Shown here: positions 21,362 to 31,328 of the stretch, piece by piece
Layout: the number at the start of each line of letters is the position of its first letter
Numbering within the stretch: position 1 is the first letter of the stretch
Assembly (NCBI GenBank): GCA_003868215.1
Contig: QWDQ01000053.1
Span: 62,001-126,000, forward strand
DNA length: 64,000 nucleotides
Source of the DNA: Pseudophaeomoniella oleicola
Taxonomy: Eukaryota > Ascomycota > Eurotiomycetes > Phaeomoniellales > Phaeomoniellaceae
Direction: 5' to 3'
Notes under the pieces: generated by a model
The model's database searches: none
The model's input: only the letters and a program-made list of their open reading frames with translations
What the model was told of the DNA's origin: nothing
Made by a program: the position numbers and the translations under genes

Positions 21362-22552
21362 TCAGTAAAGTCGGATGCCAATCTTCGAAAAATGTTTCTG
21401 TTCCGTCAAGAAAGCATATGCTTCCTTTGTCGAAGCTATGTCGAATACTTTCTGGTCCAAGACGGGTTTTATATCATGCGTCTCGATGAATCGATTCATG
21501 TCGTTGAATTGCTTCCGAGATCCCAGGAAGAGACCGCGAGCGCTGCAGCAGGAGTAGATACAGTCTACGAGGCTTGGGAGTCTGCCGCCGGGAGGCACTT
21601 CGCCAAGGACACCGGTTACGGCGATCAAGCCGTCAAGGCGGATGGCGTCTAATGATTGTTGAAGGGTAGAGGCTCCACCGACGTCAACGACTATATGGGC
21701 ACCTTTACCGTCTGCCGAGAGAGTTTTGACCTTTTTCCCCCAATCACGTGTTTCTCGGTAGTTGATCACATGGTGAGCCCCTAGAGCCTTTAGCTTGTTT
21801 GCCTTTTCCTCAGTGCTAGTTGTAGCAATTACAGTGGCGCCTGCAGCGAGAGAGAGCTAGGAACTGTCAGATCTGCGATTTGTTGATGGATTGGAGAGAT
21901 GGATTGCAATACAGACATACCTGTAAGGCAGCGATTGAGACACCACCGGTACCTTGCACCAGAACCGTATCCCCAGCCTTCGGAGATTTGCTTTCAAGTC
22001 CGAACAAGGCATTCCATGCTGTTAGGCCAGAGCACGTCAATGTAGCAGCCTCCAGAAAGTTGAGGTTCGAAGGCATTTTCACTAGAGACGTTTCATTAAA
22101 GACACCAAATTGCCGCAGCGTTCCATCTACCGTCTGGCCAAGGCCTGCCCCAATATCTCCAAACCCAGGGAGATCGTCCTCTGATAGCCCGCAGGTCAAG
22201 TGTGTACACACACTATCTCCGACGCGGAATTCAGAGACTTTGGATCCGACAGCCTCGACCAGACCAGCTCCATCCGATCCAGGAACTAGGTCTTTCTTGC
22301 CCAGTGCCAATCCATGACCACTCTGGAGATAGACAATATGTCAGAAAAGGTTGAATATTCATCTGGCAGGGAGGGGGAACTCTTTACCTTTGCAATCACG
22401 AGGTCGCGATAGTTGAGCGAAGCGGCGTGGATCTTGACCAGGATTTCGTCATCTTTCAATGGTGGAAGGGATAACTGCTCAACGAATTCCAGACTTTCGA
22501 TTCCAATCTGAGTATTGAGGACCCAAGCAGAAGTGTGCTGTGGAGAAGGCAT
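21362..22552 (-). CDS. MDR-family NAD(P)-dependent oxidoreductase (alcohol dehydrogenase/quinone reductase-like)
   Basis: Model: complement(join(21362..21856,21921..22322,22388..22552)), 353 aa. Medium-chain dehydrogenase/reductase: a GroES-like N-terminal domain with ILVKIHAASLNYRDLVIAKS and VPGSDGAGLVEAVG, then a Rossmann domain with DTVLVQGTGGVSIAALQLSL (glycine-rich NADP/NAD site) and a C-terminal catalytic region ending FSKIGIRLY. The catalytic-zinc ligands of classical alcohol dehydrogenases are not evident, so it is more like the zinc-free quinone oxidoreductase branch. The start ATG at 22552 opens MPSPQHTSAWVLN. Both introns (65 and 64 bp) restore conserved sequence (IAK-SGHGLALG and ALQ-LSLAAGATVIA). 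Substrate unknown. Confidence 0.9.
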
Positions 22553-23695
22553 CCTGATACGAGAATGCTCGTATGGCGGCGACGTGATTCCAAAGGTCCG
22601 TACGACAAACAAGTACTAAGGTATGAAGGTAGGTATTTTGTATTTATATCATTTGATATTCGGCTTCCGTACCGCTGACAAATCTGAGTGGATTAGCGGA
22701 GGTTCCGAGTTCTAGAGTTCCGGAAAACGCGGAAAGCGATAGTTCCTGCAAACTCCCAAGTCGCCCACTCATCTCCTCAGAAGTATGCTAAGCTGTCAGC
22801 GCAATTCCTTCACCTCGGCGACTTCTTGGGACACTTTCGATTTTAATAGGCATTCTGTCAAAGGATTGCTTTCTAGTCTGCCTTGTGGTTGATTGACAGG
22901 GCAATCATAATACACCTGTGCCCGCAGCACTGCCTTAGCTTTGCCTTACCTCGCGTGTCAGTTCGCAACCCAATCAAGCCCAACTTATTTCCAGGTATGA
23001 TTACTTCCAGTTGTACCATCCAGTCAGGAGAGCGTGTAATATTGAAATAGCTTAAGGCAACCCTGGCGCCTGTAGATGTTGACGCCTCGTCTGACGTCCA
23101 TTCTCCACATTGATCAACAAAGGATGAAGGGATTTTAGGGGAACACGTGAGTGATATATGGTCTGTATAGTGATATATGGTCTCGTATTTCTAACCAGGA
23201 CCAACAAATGCCAGATTCCGAATCCTACCATTATAACTTATATGCGCTTCAATCCCATACCGTGACTTCGGCATCCTTCTTTTCCTCTCACTCTACTTGA
23301 TCGATCGCCATATAAGCTGCTTGGGAGAAGCCGCAAGACGCCTGCGCTTGTCTTCTCAACCTGATATAGGGGTGTCCGTTGTGGTGATGGTCGAACGCCG
23401 AGAACAATCGGAGTATAAATGGATTGTCGTACAAGCTCTCTGTCACAGAGTCCACTATGTGTCGTCACCAGTGGATGGCGAGCGTCGGTATGGGATGTGT
23501 CGTCAATGTTAGCATGCTGAAATGATGCCCCAATAGACGAAGTGGAGATAAGAGGGGGGTAATAACATGACCTACCTGCAGTTGGAAACGAATTCCCGTC
23601 ATCGACGACAGTGATAGTCAGAGATATGTTACTTTCTCTTTGTGTACCATAGTTTCTGTGTGAACAGATACTTATGAGGGATTGTTGGCACTTAC
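22553..23695. other. Intergenic region
   Basis: Upstream of the MDR oxidoreductase. No firm gene. The part near 23238-23695 on the minus strand may hold downstream exons or 3' sequence of the possible Cys-rich gene at 23696-23943, but the splice pattern cannot be settled from sequence alone. Confidence 0.4.
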
Positions 23696-23943
23696 CTTCG
23701 TGCCTGATCCACGACCAAACGGCCACGTTGATTGACATAGACACTGAGATCTCCCCTGATGGGTCTTTCCCATGGAGGATTCCGGCAGGACTGGCAATCG
23801 GTATCCAAGTTGATACATCCTACCGTTTTGCTGTTCCAACAACCTCTTTGCCATCCTGGGCGTCTTTGATTGGGGCATGGTTCTCTTAACTGTGGGCGAC
23901 CGGCATGACCGCAGGCATGGACCGTATCTTCAAGGAGGCACAT
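23696..23943 (-). CDS. Possible small cysteine-rich protein, first exon
   Basis: From the ATG at 23943 an 82-codon frame runs to a GTAAGT donor at 23695. It starts MCLLEDTVHACGHAG, with further Cys residues in EPCPNQ, RGCWNS, VGCINL and DCQSCRN. The Met-Cys start and CGH motif resemble small Cys-rich proteins of unknown function common in filamentous ascomycetes. The 3' end is unresolved: a 40-bp intron (acceptor ACACAG) would lead to a second exon NYGTQRESNISLTITV, while other acceptors give an early stop. There may be no gene here. Confidence 0.3.
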
Positions 23944-25824
23944 GGCGCTTTTCTTTTTTGGAAACAGGGAATGAAATAGTGAGTTCTTTTCTCTACGGAC
24001 TTGGAACTCGGCAGAAAGACGAATATGTGGAAATATCAAAGGGTTTTGCTTGAGTATAGCCAGGTTATTTATCATTCTTCTATTCGCACAAAATCATGAG
24101 GCATTTCGCATATTGCCCAGCGCGTCTCTCTATCGAGTCTCATGCTGACAATGAGCAACTGACAATGGCCTTTATGCTTCTTCTGTGTTTGATCTTGTCT
24201 CAGGTAACGCGAAACGAAAAATTGAGACACAGCTTAGCATCGGAGAACAAGAAACGAAAACAATTCTCGAAAGCTGGGCACGATATGGGCAGGTTAGTAA
24301 CACAAGCCTCCTCTCGGTTGTGCTTGAGGTTGTCGCGGTCAACAGAGGATCATAAGTAGAGCTGTTTGACCGCGGAGAGGCGAAAGCACGAGACAGTTGC
24401 TTGTTGTTGTTACCCCTGAATGACCACTGGAAACTTGTAAGAAGCGGGAATAACAGTCTCACTAGTATACCCTTCTATAACAGCGCTTACTGTTCAGGTT
24501 CTTTTCATCTTGTCATTCTTCGCATCAACTGTACTTCCCTTGTCGCTGGAAGTACTCTCTACCCCATTTTCTTCTCTTCGCTCCTCTCCTCGATCGTTCG
24601 GATCCCGCGCCGTTCTTTCCGCTTCTCCCTTGGGTGTTCGATGCTGCAAGAACCGATCATTCGCGGCTCGAGCCCATATTTTTTTCATTCCCCTCTTTGC
24701 CGCTCGCTGTCCTTTTCTTACGTCACGAATGAGTTGGATTGATATAGAGGAAGCTCTCAGCTTGTAATGAGCCATTTCAGGACCAACGTCAGTAATGACA
24801 GTATAACAAGATCTTATCTTAGATTTTGGTTCTCAGAGAGCCGGTGCGTACGTGCATACAGGACGGAAAGTGGTCGTTGGGGAGCAAGTAACTAGAGAGA
24901 GCGTGTTTGCGTTTAAACAGAGGGTTAGAATTTGCAAAGAATGCTTTGTCAATAGTTTGGGCCGCTTCACCACATAGACACGTTTGCAGCCTCAGCAGCT
25001 AGCAGAAGTCCGAGGAATCGGCCACGAATCTGGACCAGCATATCATAAGATAGCATCTAATATATCGCAGCGTTATCAAGCTCTCTCCCCCACTGCAGCA
25101 GCTCAAAGAGGGCGAAACATCATAGGGGTGCCGTTCATGGAACTTTATAAAGGGGGCTAGACGATCCAAACCGGAAACCGTTCGTGAGTGAACCGTTGTT
25201 TGCTTTACTGGTAAGTCTGCACTTCATTCGGCGAAGTTCGGTTCACCACTTCCTGTAGAGCAATTTTTCGTTTCCCATTGTATAGCTTGGTGTGATGGTG
25301 CAAATCAACCAGACTGAGAGATCCAGCTCATTGATATGCAAATCACGCATTGTGTATAGTATTTGAAGCAGCAAGACTGGCTAGGTATCAATTGAATTAG
25401 GGACGGCAAACCATTCTCCTTCTTGTCAGAGGTAGAAGTTCCTGGTTGGGGATTTGGCACCAGAGAGCAAAGTCTATCTCACAATCTGATGACAGGTATC
25501 ATCAGGTCAGCATCGAAAACAGCGTAGGATGTAATCCCCGTATCGTTATTGAAAGCAGCAGGATGTTACCAGCTACTAATACTGAGATGTTGATGAGTGT
25601 GATGTTGCATACCTACATTAGGTAGTTAAATGAATGCCAAGCTCATATAATCAATGGTATTCTTTGACTAAATGTACCGGGCTTTCAGCCAGTAGGATCT
25701 TGACGCTAATACACTATTACAAGCAGACCCTCGAAATAGACCTTACAAAAGAGGAAAAAAGAAAAATCTCTGCAACCTCCTCAACAAGGCTGAACTTATT
25801 CTGCAACAAGCCAAAAAAGAAATT
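23944..25824. other. Intergenic region, gene-poor
   Basis: No convincing gene on either strand. A short minus-strand frame from 24775 begins MAHYKLRASSISIQLIRD and meets a GTAAGA donor, but no downstream exon is evident. The last bases contain the T-run that probably ends tRNA-His transcription. Confidence 0.4.
25813..25818 (-). terminator. RNA polymerase III terminator of tRNA-His
   Basis: A run of six T on the minus strand begins 6 nt after the tRNA 3' end (AATTTCTTTTTTGG), the usual form of a pol III stop. Confidence 0.7.
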
Positions 25825-25933
25825 GCGGACACCAGGAATCGAACCTGGATCTACACGGAAACGTTGTTGCTGGCTATCAAGTGATTGATAGGTAGACCAC
25901 AACGTGTCGTACTGACCATTATACTATGTCCGC
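25825..25933 (-). tRNA. tRNA-His: tRNA-His (GTG) with a 38-nt intron
   Basis: The minus strand folds into a complete cloverleaf: acceptor GCGGACA pairing with TGTCCGC, D arm GTA...TAC, anticodon stem ACACG pairing with CGTGT, loop TTGTGGC with anticodon GTG (25900-25898), variable loop AGAT, and T arm CCAGG-TTCGATT-CCTGG. The intron lies after position 37, the normal eukaryotic site, at 25859-25896; it can form a CTATCAA/TTGATAG hairpin. CCA is not encoded, and the extra 5' G of tRNA-His is normally added after transcription. Confidence 0.95.
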
Positions 25934-27099
25934 CCTGAAGGAAATCCGGACTTGATAGTTCTGATTGTTGGGAAAAAGGCGATTGCTATGGTATATATAT
26001 TAAAACAGAATTCGAAAATCTCTTCACTGTGGGATACCAAACTTCCCCGCACCACTGAAAGTACTGTGTTACAGGACGTAGGAATCATATGATTGCTATT
26101 GCTCCTTTCACGATTCACTGCTAGTATATATAGTATCTACCGCTCACTGTCCGAACAAGTCTTACTATGTAGTTCGATGGTGTTGCATATGGCAAGTCAT
26201 CCCCTCGCAGTTCCATATGTATAGAGGTGGTAGCATCGATAACCGCTCCAGTAGTACGCGATAAGTAGGCGAGAATAAATTCTGTGCCTCGGTTTATTCG
26301 TATCTGGCCAGACAAGGCAGCCAGACTGCTCGATGGCTATACAAGGATAGGTACTTGCGCATTGGAGCTGGTCACAGACAATCCAAAAAAGACAACGAGG
26401 AGGACTGTCCAGTACCCAGATCCTACGTTCCGAGGTTTCTGAGCATTATCATGGGAGTAATTTTCTACACGGCTATGTTGGTCCAGATGTGTAGAGTGAG
26501 ATGGACATCCTATGACGAGATCCAAGTATCTCGTGGCTCATTATAATCTACTGCCAATACCTTCTAGTACTGAATGCTATCAGACCCAGCGAGGTGTCCA
26601 GAAGGAGACGAAAAGGGCAGTAGGGTGGCGGAAAGAGCAGTTTACCGTAAGGTCATTCAGCTGGGTTAAATTTCCATATATCTGAGACATTGGGCTGCAC
26701 CGTAGCAGTCTGGAACAAATGTACAAAGGCTACCAACGGCACATATTTCTGTTAAGTACCACATCGCTATCTGCATGTGGATTTGAACAGCCAACCATCG
26801 ACGTAAAAACGTGTCAAGCCTCCACACAGCAGCGGCCTTTAAGACAGAGTCTCGGCGAAGGAGCGGTACATACGACCTTCGCGACAGACACTTACGGCCA
26901 GAACAATACGATGTAATGGTCAAACGTCGATGGTTCCAAATTTGAGGCTTTCACTTGCCACTGGCGAGGAGTATTCAACGCACGCCAGTAAGATAGCCTG
27001 ATAGAGTATCACTCGCGATCAGGCAAAAAGCGTTGCCAGCGACCCCTTTAGTGAGGGTATCGTGAAGGCCCAAGGAGCCGGAATCTCACATCATGGATT
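25934..27099. other. Intergenic region
   Basis: Between tRNA-His and the 3' end of ATM1. Several short open frames occur but none shows a motif, a good start or sensible splice sites. I see nothing else to annotate. Confidence 0.5.
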
Positions 27100-29332
27100 T
27101 CATGATGCCTTTTTCGGCTCAATATCTTCATCGTCCTCGTCTTCCATGGACTCACCCTTTTCGAATTCTGGGTCTCTGGCCATAGACGTTTCTTGGGCTA
27201 GAGCAATCGATTAACACAACACATAACAGCTGGATCGAGCACTTACCACTCCATAGATGAGAATATACACCATCCTCAACCTTGAGGAGCTCATCGTGAT
27301 CACCTTCCTCTGCGACCATACCATCCTTGAGTACGATGATCTTGTCACTGTCAAAAATCGTGCGCAATCTATGCGCTACGAAGACACTCGTGCGACCCTT
27401 TTCTTTCAGGATACTATTGATGTTCTGCATCAGAGCTTGTTCTGTATAGGTGTCCAGTGCGCTGGTAGCCTCATCGAAGAACAACAGCGGTGGGTCTTTG
27501 AGGATCAACCTAGAGACAGCGAGCCTCTGTTTTTCACCACCGGAGATCATCATACCTCGCTCACCGACCGTTGTTCCATACCCTTGAGGTAACCTCACAA
27601 TATGATCGTGGATATGAGCCCTCTTAGCAGCTTCCTGAACTTCTTCTGATGTTGCGTCAATTCGTCCGTAGCGGATGTTATGCTCAATAGTATTATTGAA
27701 AAGTGGAGTATCTTGCGGAACCACGCCAATAGCTCGCCGCAAGTCATCGAGTGAGACGTCACGAATATCCTGACCGTCGATGAGGATGCGACCCGATTGA
27801 GGATCGTAGAATCGGAACAAGAGGCGTATTATGGTTGACTTTCCACACCCTGATGGACCGACTACTGCAACCTTCTTTCCTGCGGGAATTGTGAGATTTA
27901 AGTTCTTTAAGATTGGACGATCGGGATGGTACGAGAAGCTGACGTTCTCAAAGACAATATTACCGCCTCCCCTGGCGATATTGAAGGGTTTCGGGTTCGG
28001 AGGGTCAGCAATGGTCACATTGACCTTTTGGAGGTTGAATAGCGTCTCCATATCTAACAATGACTGCCGAAGTTCTCGGTAGACGGAACCTAGGAAGTTC
28101 AGAGGTACCGATAGTTGAAAAACAAGCTGGTTGATCATCACGAGGTCTCCAACAGTGAGATTTCCGGCTGCTACTCCATCAGCTGCAAGGTACATCATTC
28201 CTGCCAAGGCCGAGGAGAATATGACACTCTGGCCAGAGTTGAGAAAAGCAAGAGAAGTTGTAACCTTGATAGAAGAATCCTCATACTTCTTGAGCGCTTT
28301 ATCATATCGGGAGACCTCGAATGCCTCGTTGTTGAAATATTTCACTGCTTCGTAGTTGATCAGGGTATCTACAGCGACAGTAGCACCTTGATTATCTGCA
28401 GCGTTGGCTTCGCGCCGAAACTTGGTTCTCCAAGCTGTTGTCGTGATGGTGAAGACAGAATATGCGATCATTGTTGCAGCGGTGATCGCGGCAAATTGGA
28501 AACCATAATTGTAGGTCAGGATCCCACAGACCATGGATATTTCGAGAGCTGTTGGGAAAATGTGGAAGATCATCGAGGTTAGCAGGAAGTTGATGCCCTT
28601 AGTACCGCGATCGACTGCTCTCGTAAGTCCTCCCGTCTGTCGATTGAGATGGAAGTTGAGGTCCAGCTTCAGCAAATGCTCGAACACGTTCCGTGCAACG
28701 TTTCTAATTGCTTTTTGGGCCACGCTTGCAAAGACGGCATTCCGCAGCTCCTGAAATAAAGCAGCACCTATTCTTGTGGTGCCATATGCAATCAACATAG
28801 ATCCAGCAACGGTCCAGGCAGTGCCTCCAAGAGTTGCAAAATCTATGTTCATCGAATCGACGATGCTTTTGAAATAGAATGGAACCTCAACATTGAGGAC
28901 CTTAGCTCCGACAAGCAACGAAAAAGCTGTTCCAACACGGACTTTGGTCCCCAGTTCTCCTTTGGGCCATAGGTATTTCGCCATCTCTTTCATGATGGCC
29001 CAGTCCGCCTTGCGCTGCTCCTTTTTCGACACGTCATCTGTACTCAGAACGTTCTTGGGCGGGTCGGCCTTTGCTGGACCCGGCTTCTCTGTTGTTTCCG
29101 GCTTGGGTCCTTCGATCCCATCCTTCCTATCCTTCGTTGCCTGTGCGATCCCTGACCTCTCAGCTGGTGACCGGGCATCCTTTCGTAGTCTCTGTGTGGA
29201 CGTGAACAGATACCTGTTCTTCTGAGCAGTAAGTGGTGGGATGGAGATACTATAGGGTGCTGGAGACCGGCCCCAGCGTAGACTCTGGCCCAAAAGACTG
29301 TGACGTCCACAGCCAAGCGCAAATGGTCGCAT
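27100..29332 (-). CDS. ATM1: Mitochondrial ABC transporter ATM1
   Basis: Half-size ABC exporter of the mitochondrial inner membrane that exports a sulfur/glutathione compound needed for cytosolic iron-sulfur protein assembly. Model: complement(join(27100..27197,27247..29332)), 727 aa. The Arg/Ser-rich N-terminus after [15 protein letters not shown] fits a mitochondrial targeting peptide. Then a six-helix membrane domain with [20 protein letters not shown], and the nucleotide-binding domain: Walker [11 protein letters not shown]-loop [11 protein letters not shown], signature MISGGEKQR (LSGGQ-type), Walker [13 protein letters not shown], and H-loop FVAHRL. The 49-bp intron near the 3' end joins LWS to an acidic tail ([15 protein letters not shown] ... 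[13 protein letters not shown]). It lies divergent to AIM24, another mitochondrial gene, 372 bp away. Confidence 0.97.
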
Positions 29333-29704
29333 GTTATGGACTGGACTTGCGCCTGGCGGCGTGGGTATGTGGGGTGAGGTCCTCAATTCATGGACTTGTA
29401 GCTGATGACATCGTGCCACGGAAGCCCTCGAAGAAGCCACAGGATAGAACGCGTATGAATTGTGCAAGATAGAAAGATAGTAGCAAAGGAGACGAGACAC
29501 TGCTTATCCATTTACTTTGAAGCGAAAGGTCGGCTTACCTAGCTCTCACGTAGCCCGGTATCGCATCATCGGTCCCACTGATTGAGAGCTTGCTGAGGGC
29601 AGCCTTTAGGCGTCTCCGAAAAATCTCCAAAGAGCTTGAGCTTCTAAAGTCCATCTCCGAAGCAGCTTTCTTGTGCATCCCGGTAATGTGACTGCAGCGC
29701 AAAC
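29333..29704. promoter_or_regulatory. Shared divergent promoter region, ATM1 / AIM24
   Basis: Only 372 bp separate the start codons of ATM1 (minus) and AIM24 (plus), so both promoters and 5' leaders must lie here or overlap the genes. No TATA box or known site stands out. Co-regulation of two mitochondrial inner-membrane genes is possible but not shown. Confidence 0.5.
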
Positions 29705-30989
29705 ATGCGTCTGCTTCCGATATGGAGGTTAAGGCCGATTCCAAAGTTTCAGGAGTTGCCTCATGCCAGCTCGATCGCATATAGAGCTCAAGTGAGCAGG
29801 AGGTACATTCAGATCCAAGCCGCACCCGTTGCAGATCCCGCTGTTGCGATCGGAGGACAACCGTCAGTGGGCAAGTCACCAGGTATGCGAACCACTTTCC
29901 TGGCGGCTGATATGTCACTGACACCATATTAGATGCTGTCTTTGAAGTTTTAGGCACTCCCTATTCTCTTCTGTCGGTCACCTTGTCGCCTTCGCAGCAC
30001 CTCCACACTCGCCGCGGAACACTCGTGGGCTTAAGCGGCAATGCAGATGGCACTGTCTCGACGCTACAGATTGTGAACCCAGCACGAGCTGCTCTGGGCA
30101 TACCATTTCTATATCAGAGGATTACGTCTACTACGCCGATAAACGCGCTGATATCTGCAAAGTCACCAGTCACGTCCTTCGCAGTCCTTCATCTCGATGG
30201 AACCGAAGATTGGAAAATCGCCCAAAACAAGGCACTGCTAGCATGGACGGGTAGTTCTTTGAGCATCTCAACTTCGCTCAACCTTCGGGGTCCGATTGCA
30301 AACTGGGGGGCATCCAATGCCACTGGTCGTGGTCTCCTTGCTCTCGTTGGACAAGGCCAAATCTACGCCGTGACAATCAAGGCGGGAGAACAATATGTGG
30401 TACATCCCAGCAACGTGATCGCTTATAGCCTCTCGTCAACTCTACCACGACCTTACCGCTTCAAGTCCTCAACGCTACGCCTACAAGTCCCTAAACTTGG
30501 CCTCCCTCGCTTCCTCCCAGACACCAAGTTCATCCAGACCTTGAAGACATCTGACACATGGAAATCCCTCACCTCCCTCGCCTACCGAGTCCGAACATGG
30601 TCTCGACGAACAATCTGGGGCGACAGAGTAAGTATCTTAGAATTCTCCAACATCCAATGATAAAACGTAAGACATTCCTAACTTCCTTTCCCCAGCTCTT
30701 ACTCCAATTCGAAGGCCCAACCACAATTCTCCTCCAATCCCGCGCCTCGCGCATCAACGAAGCGCTCACGACCCGTGAAGTAAACGAGATCGCCGACACG
30801 CCACCAGGCGCGACCCAAGCAGCCGTGAAAGCAGTATTGGACCCCAAACCACCGTCTGCATCGACGCCGGCCACATCAACATCGCCACCACCGAAGACAA
30901 AGGCCCCGACAATGAGCTACGCAACGATTCGAAGGGATGGAAAGGTGGACATTGAAGGGACCAAGGATTTCAGTCAGATTACTTCATGA
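29705..30989 (+). CDS. AIM24: Altered inheritance of mitochondria protein 24
   Basis: Mitochondrial inner-membrane protein known in yeast to support MICOS and respiratory-complex organisation. Model: join(29705..29882,29933..30627,30696..30989), 388 aa. The N-terminus [20 protein letters not shown] is basic and hydrophobic, fitting a mitochondrial presequence. The AIM24/TRAP-like beta-rich domain includes [48 protein letters not shown] and [20 protein letters not shown]. The introns are 50 bp and 68 bp; the second has a CCTAAC branch point. Junctions restore family sequence ([10 protein letters not shown] and [12 protein letters not shown]). The C-terminal tail is Pro/Thr-rich. Confidence 0.93.
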
Positions 30990-31328
30990 TGTCTATCCCT
31001 GACATTGGGTTGCCTCTTTCACACGGCTTCACTTCGCAAAGAAACTGTAAATTACGAGACGAAAATATGTACAACGAAACCACAGTCCCTTGACCAAATA
31101 AGAGGTCATCAGTGGCTTTCTTGTATCCTTTGTGATTCATCATCTATCCGTAGATAAATATACCATTGATCTTGTTCAAGCTTCTGAAGAAGCACGTGGT
31201 CTGAAAGCCATACGGTACTGTGATCGATAGAACAAAGCGGTATCTCATAGAGTCCCCAAATCCACGTAAGACAACGCCGACAACACCTCTCCACTGGATG
31301 TTACAGAATCATGTAGCTCTCCTGCGCG
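30990..31328. other. Convergent 3' flanks of AIM24 and the AIR-like gene
   Basis: No gene seen. Presumably overlapping or abutting 3' untranslated regions of the two converging genes. Confidence 0.5.

Noticed and set aside
23238-23744. 168-codon minus-strand frame as a single gene
   Set aside because: It overlaps the donor of the better-supported Cys-rich exon and contains internal splice-like signals; its composition is not protein-like.
24494-24775. 93-codon minus-strand frame starting MAHYKLRASS
   Set aside because: Basic, low-complexity composition and no downstream exon after its GTAAGA donor; not distinguishable from chance.
27044-27058. 15-bp match to the core of the phage T3 promoter (reverse complement), hinting at vector sequence
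   Set aside because: The match stops after 15 bases on both sides, no other vector sequence is adjacent, and the flanks look like normal fungal intergenic DNA. Most likely chance.
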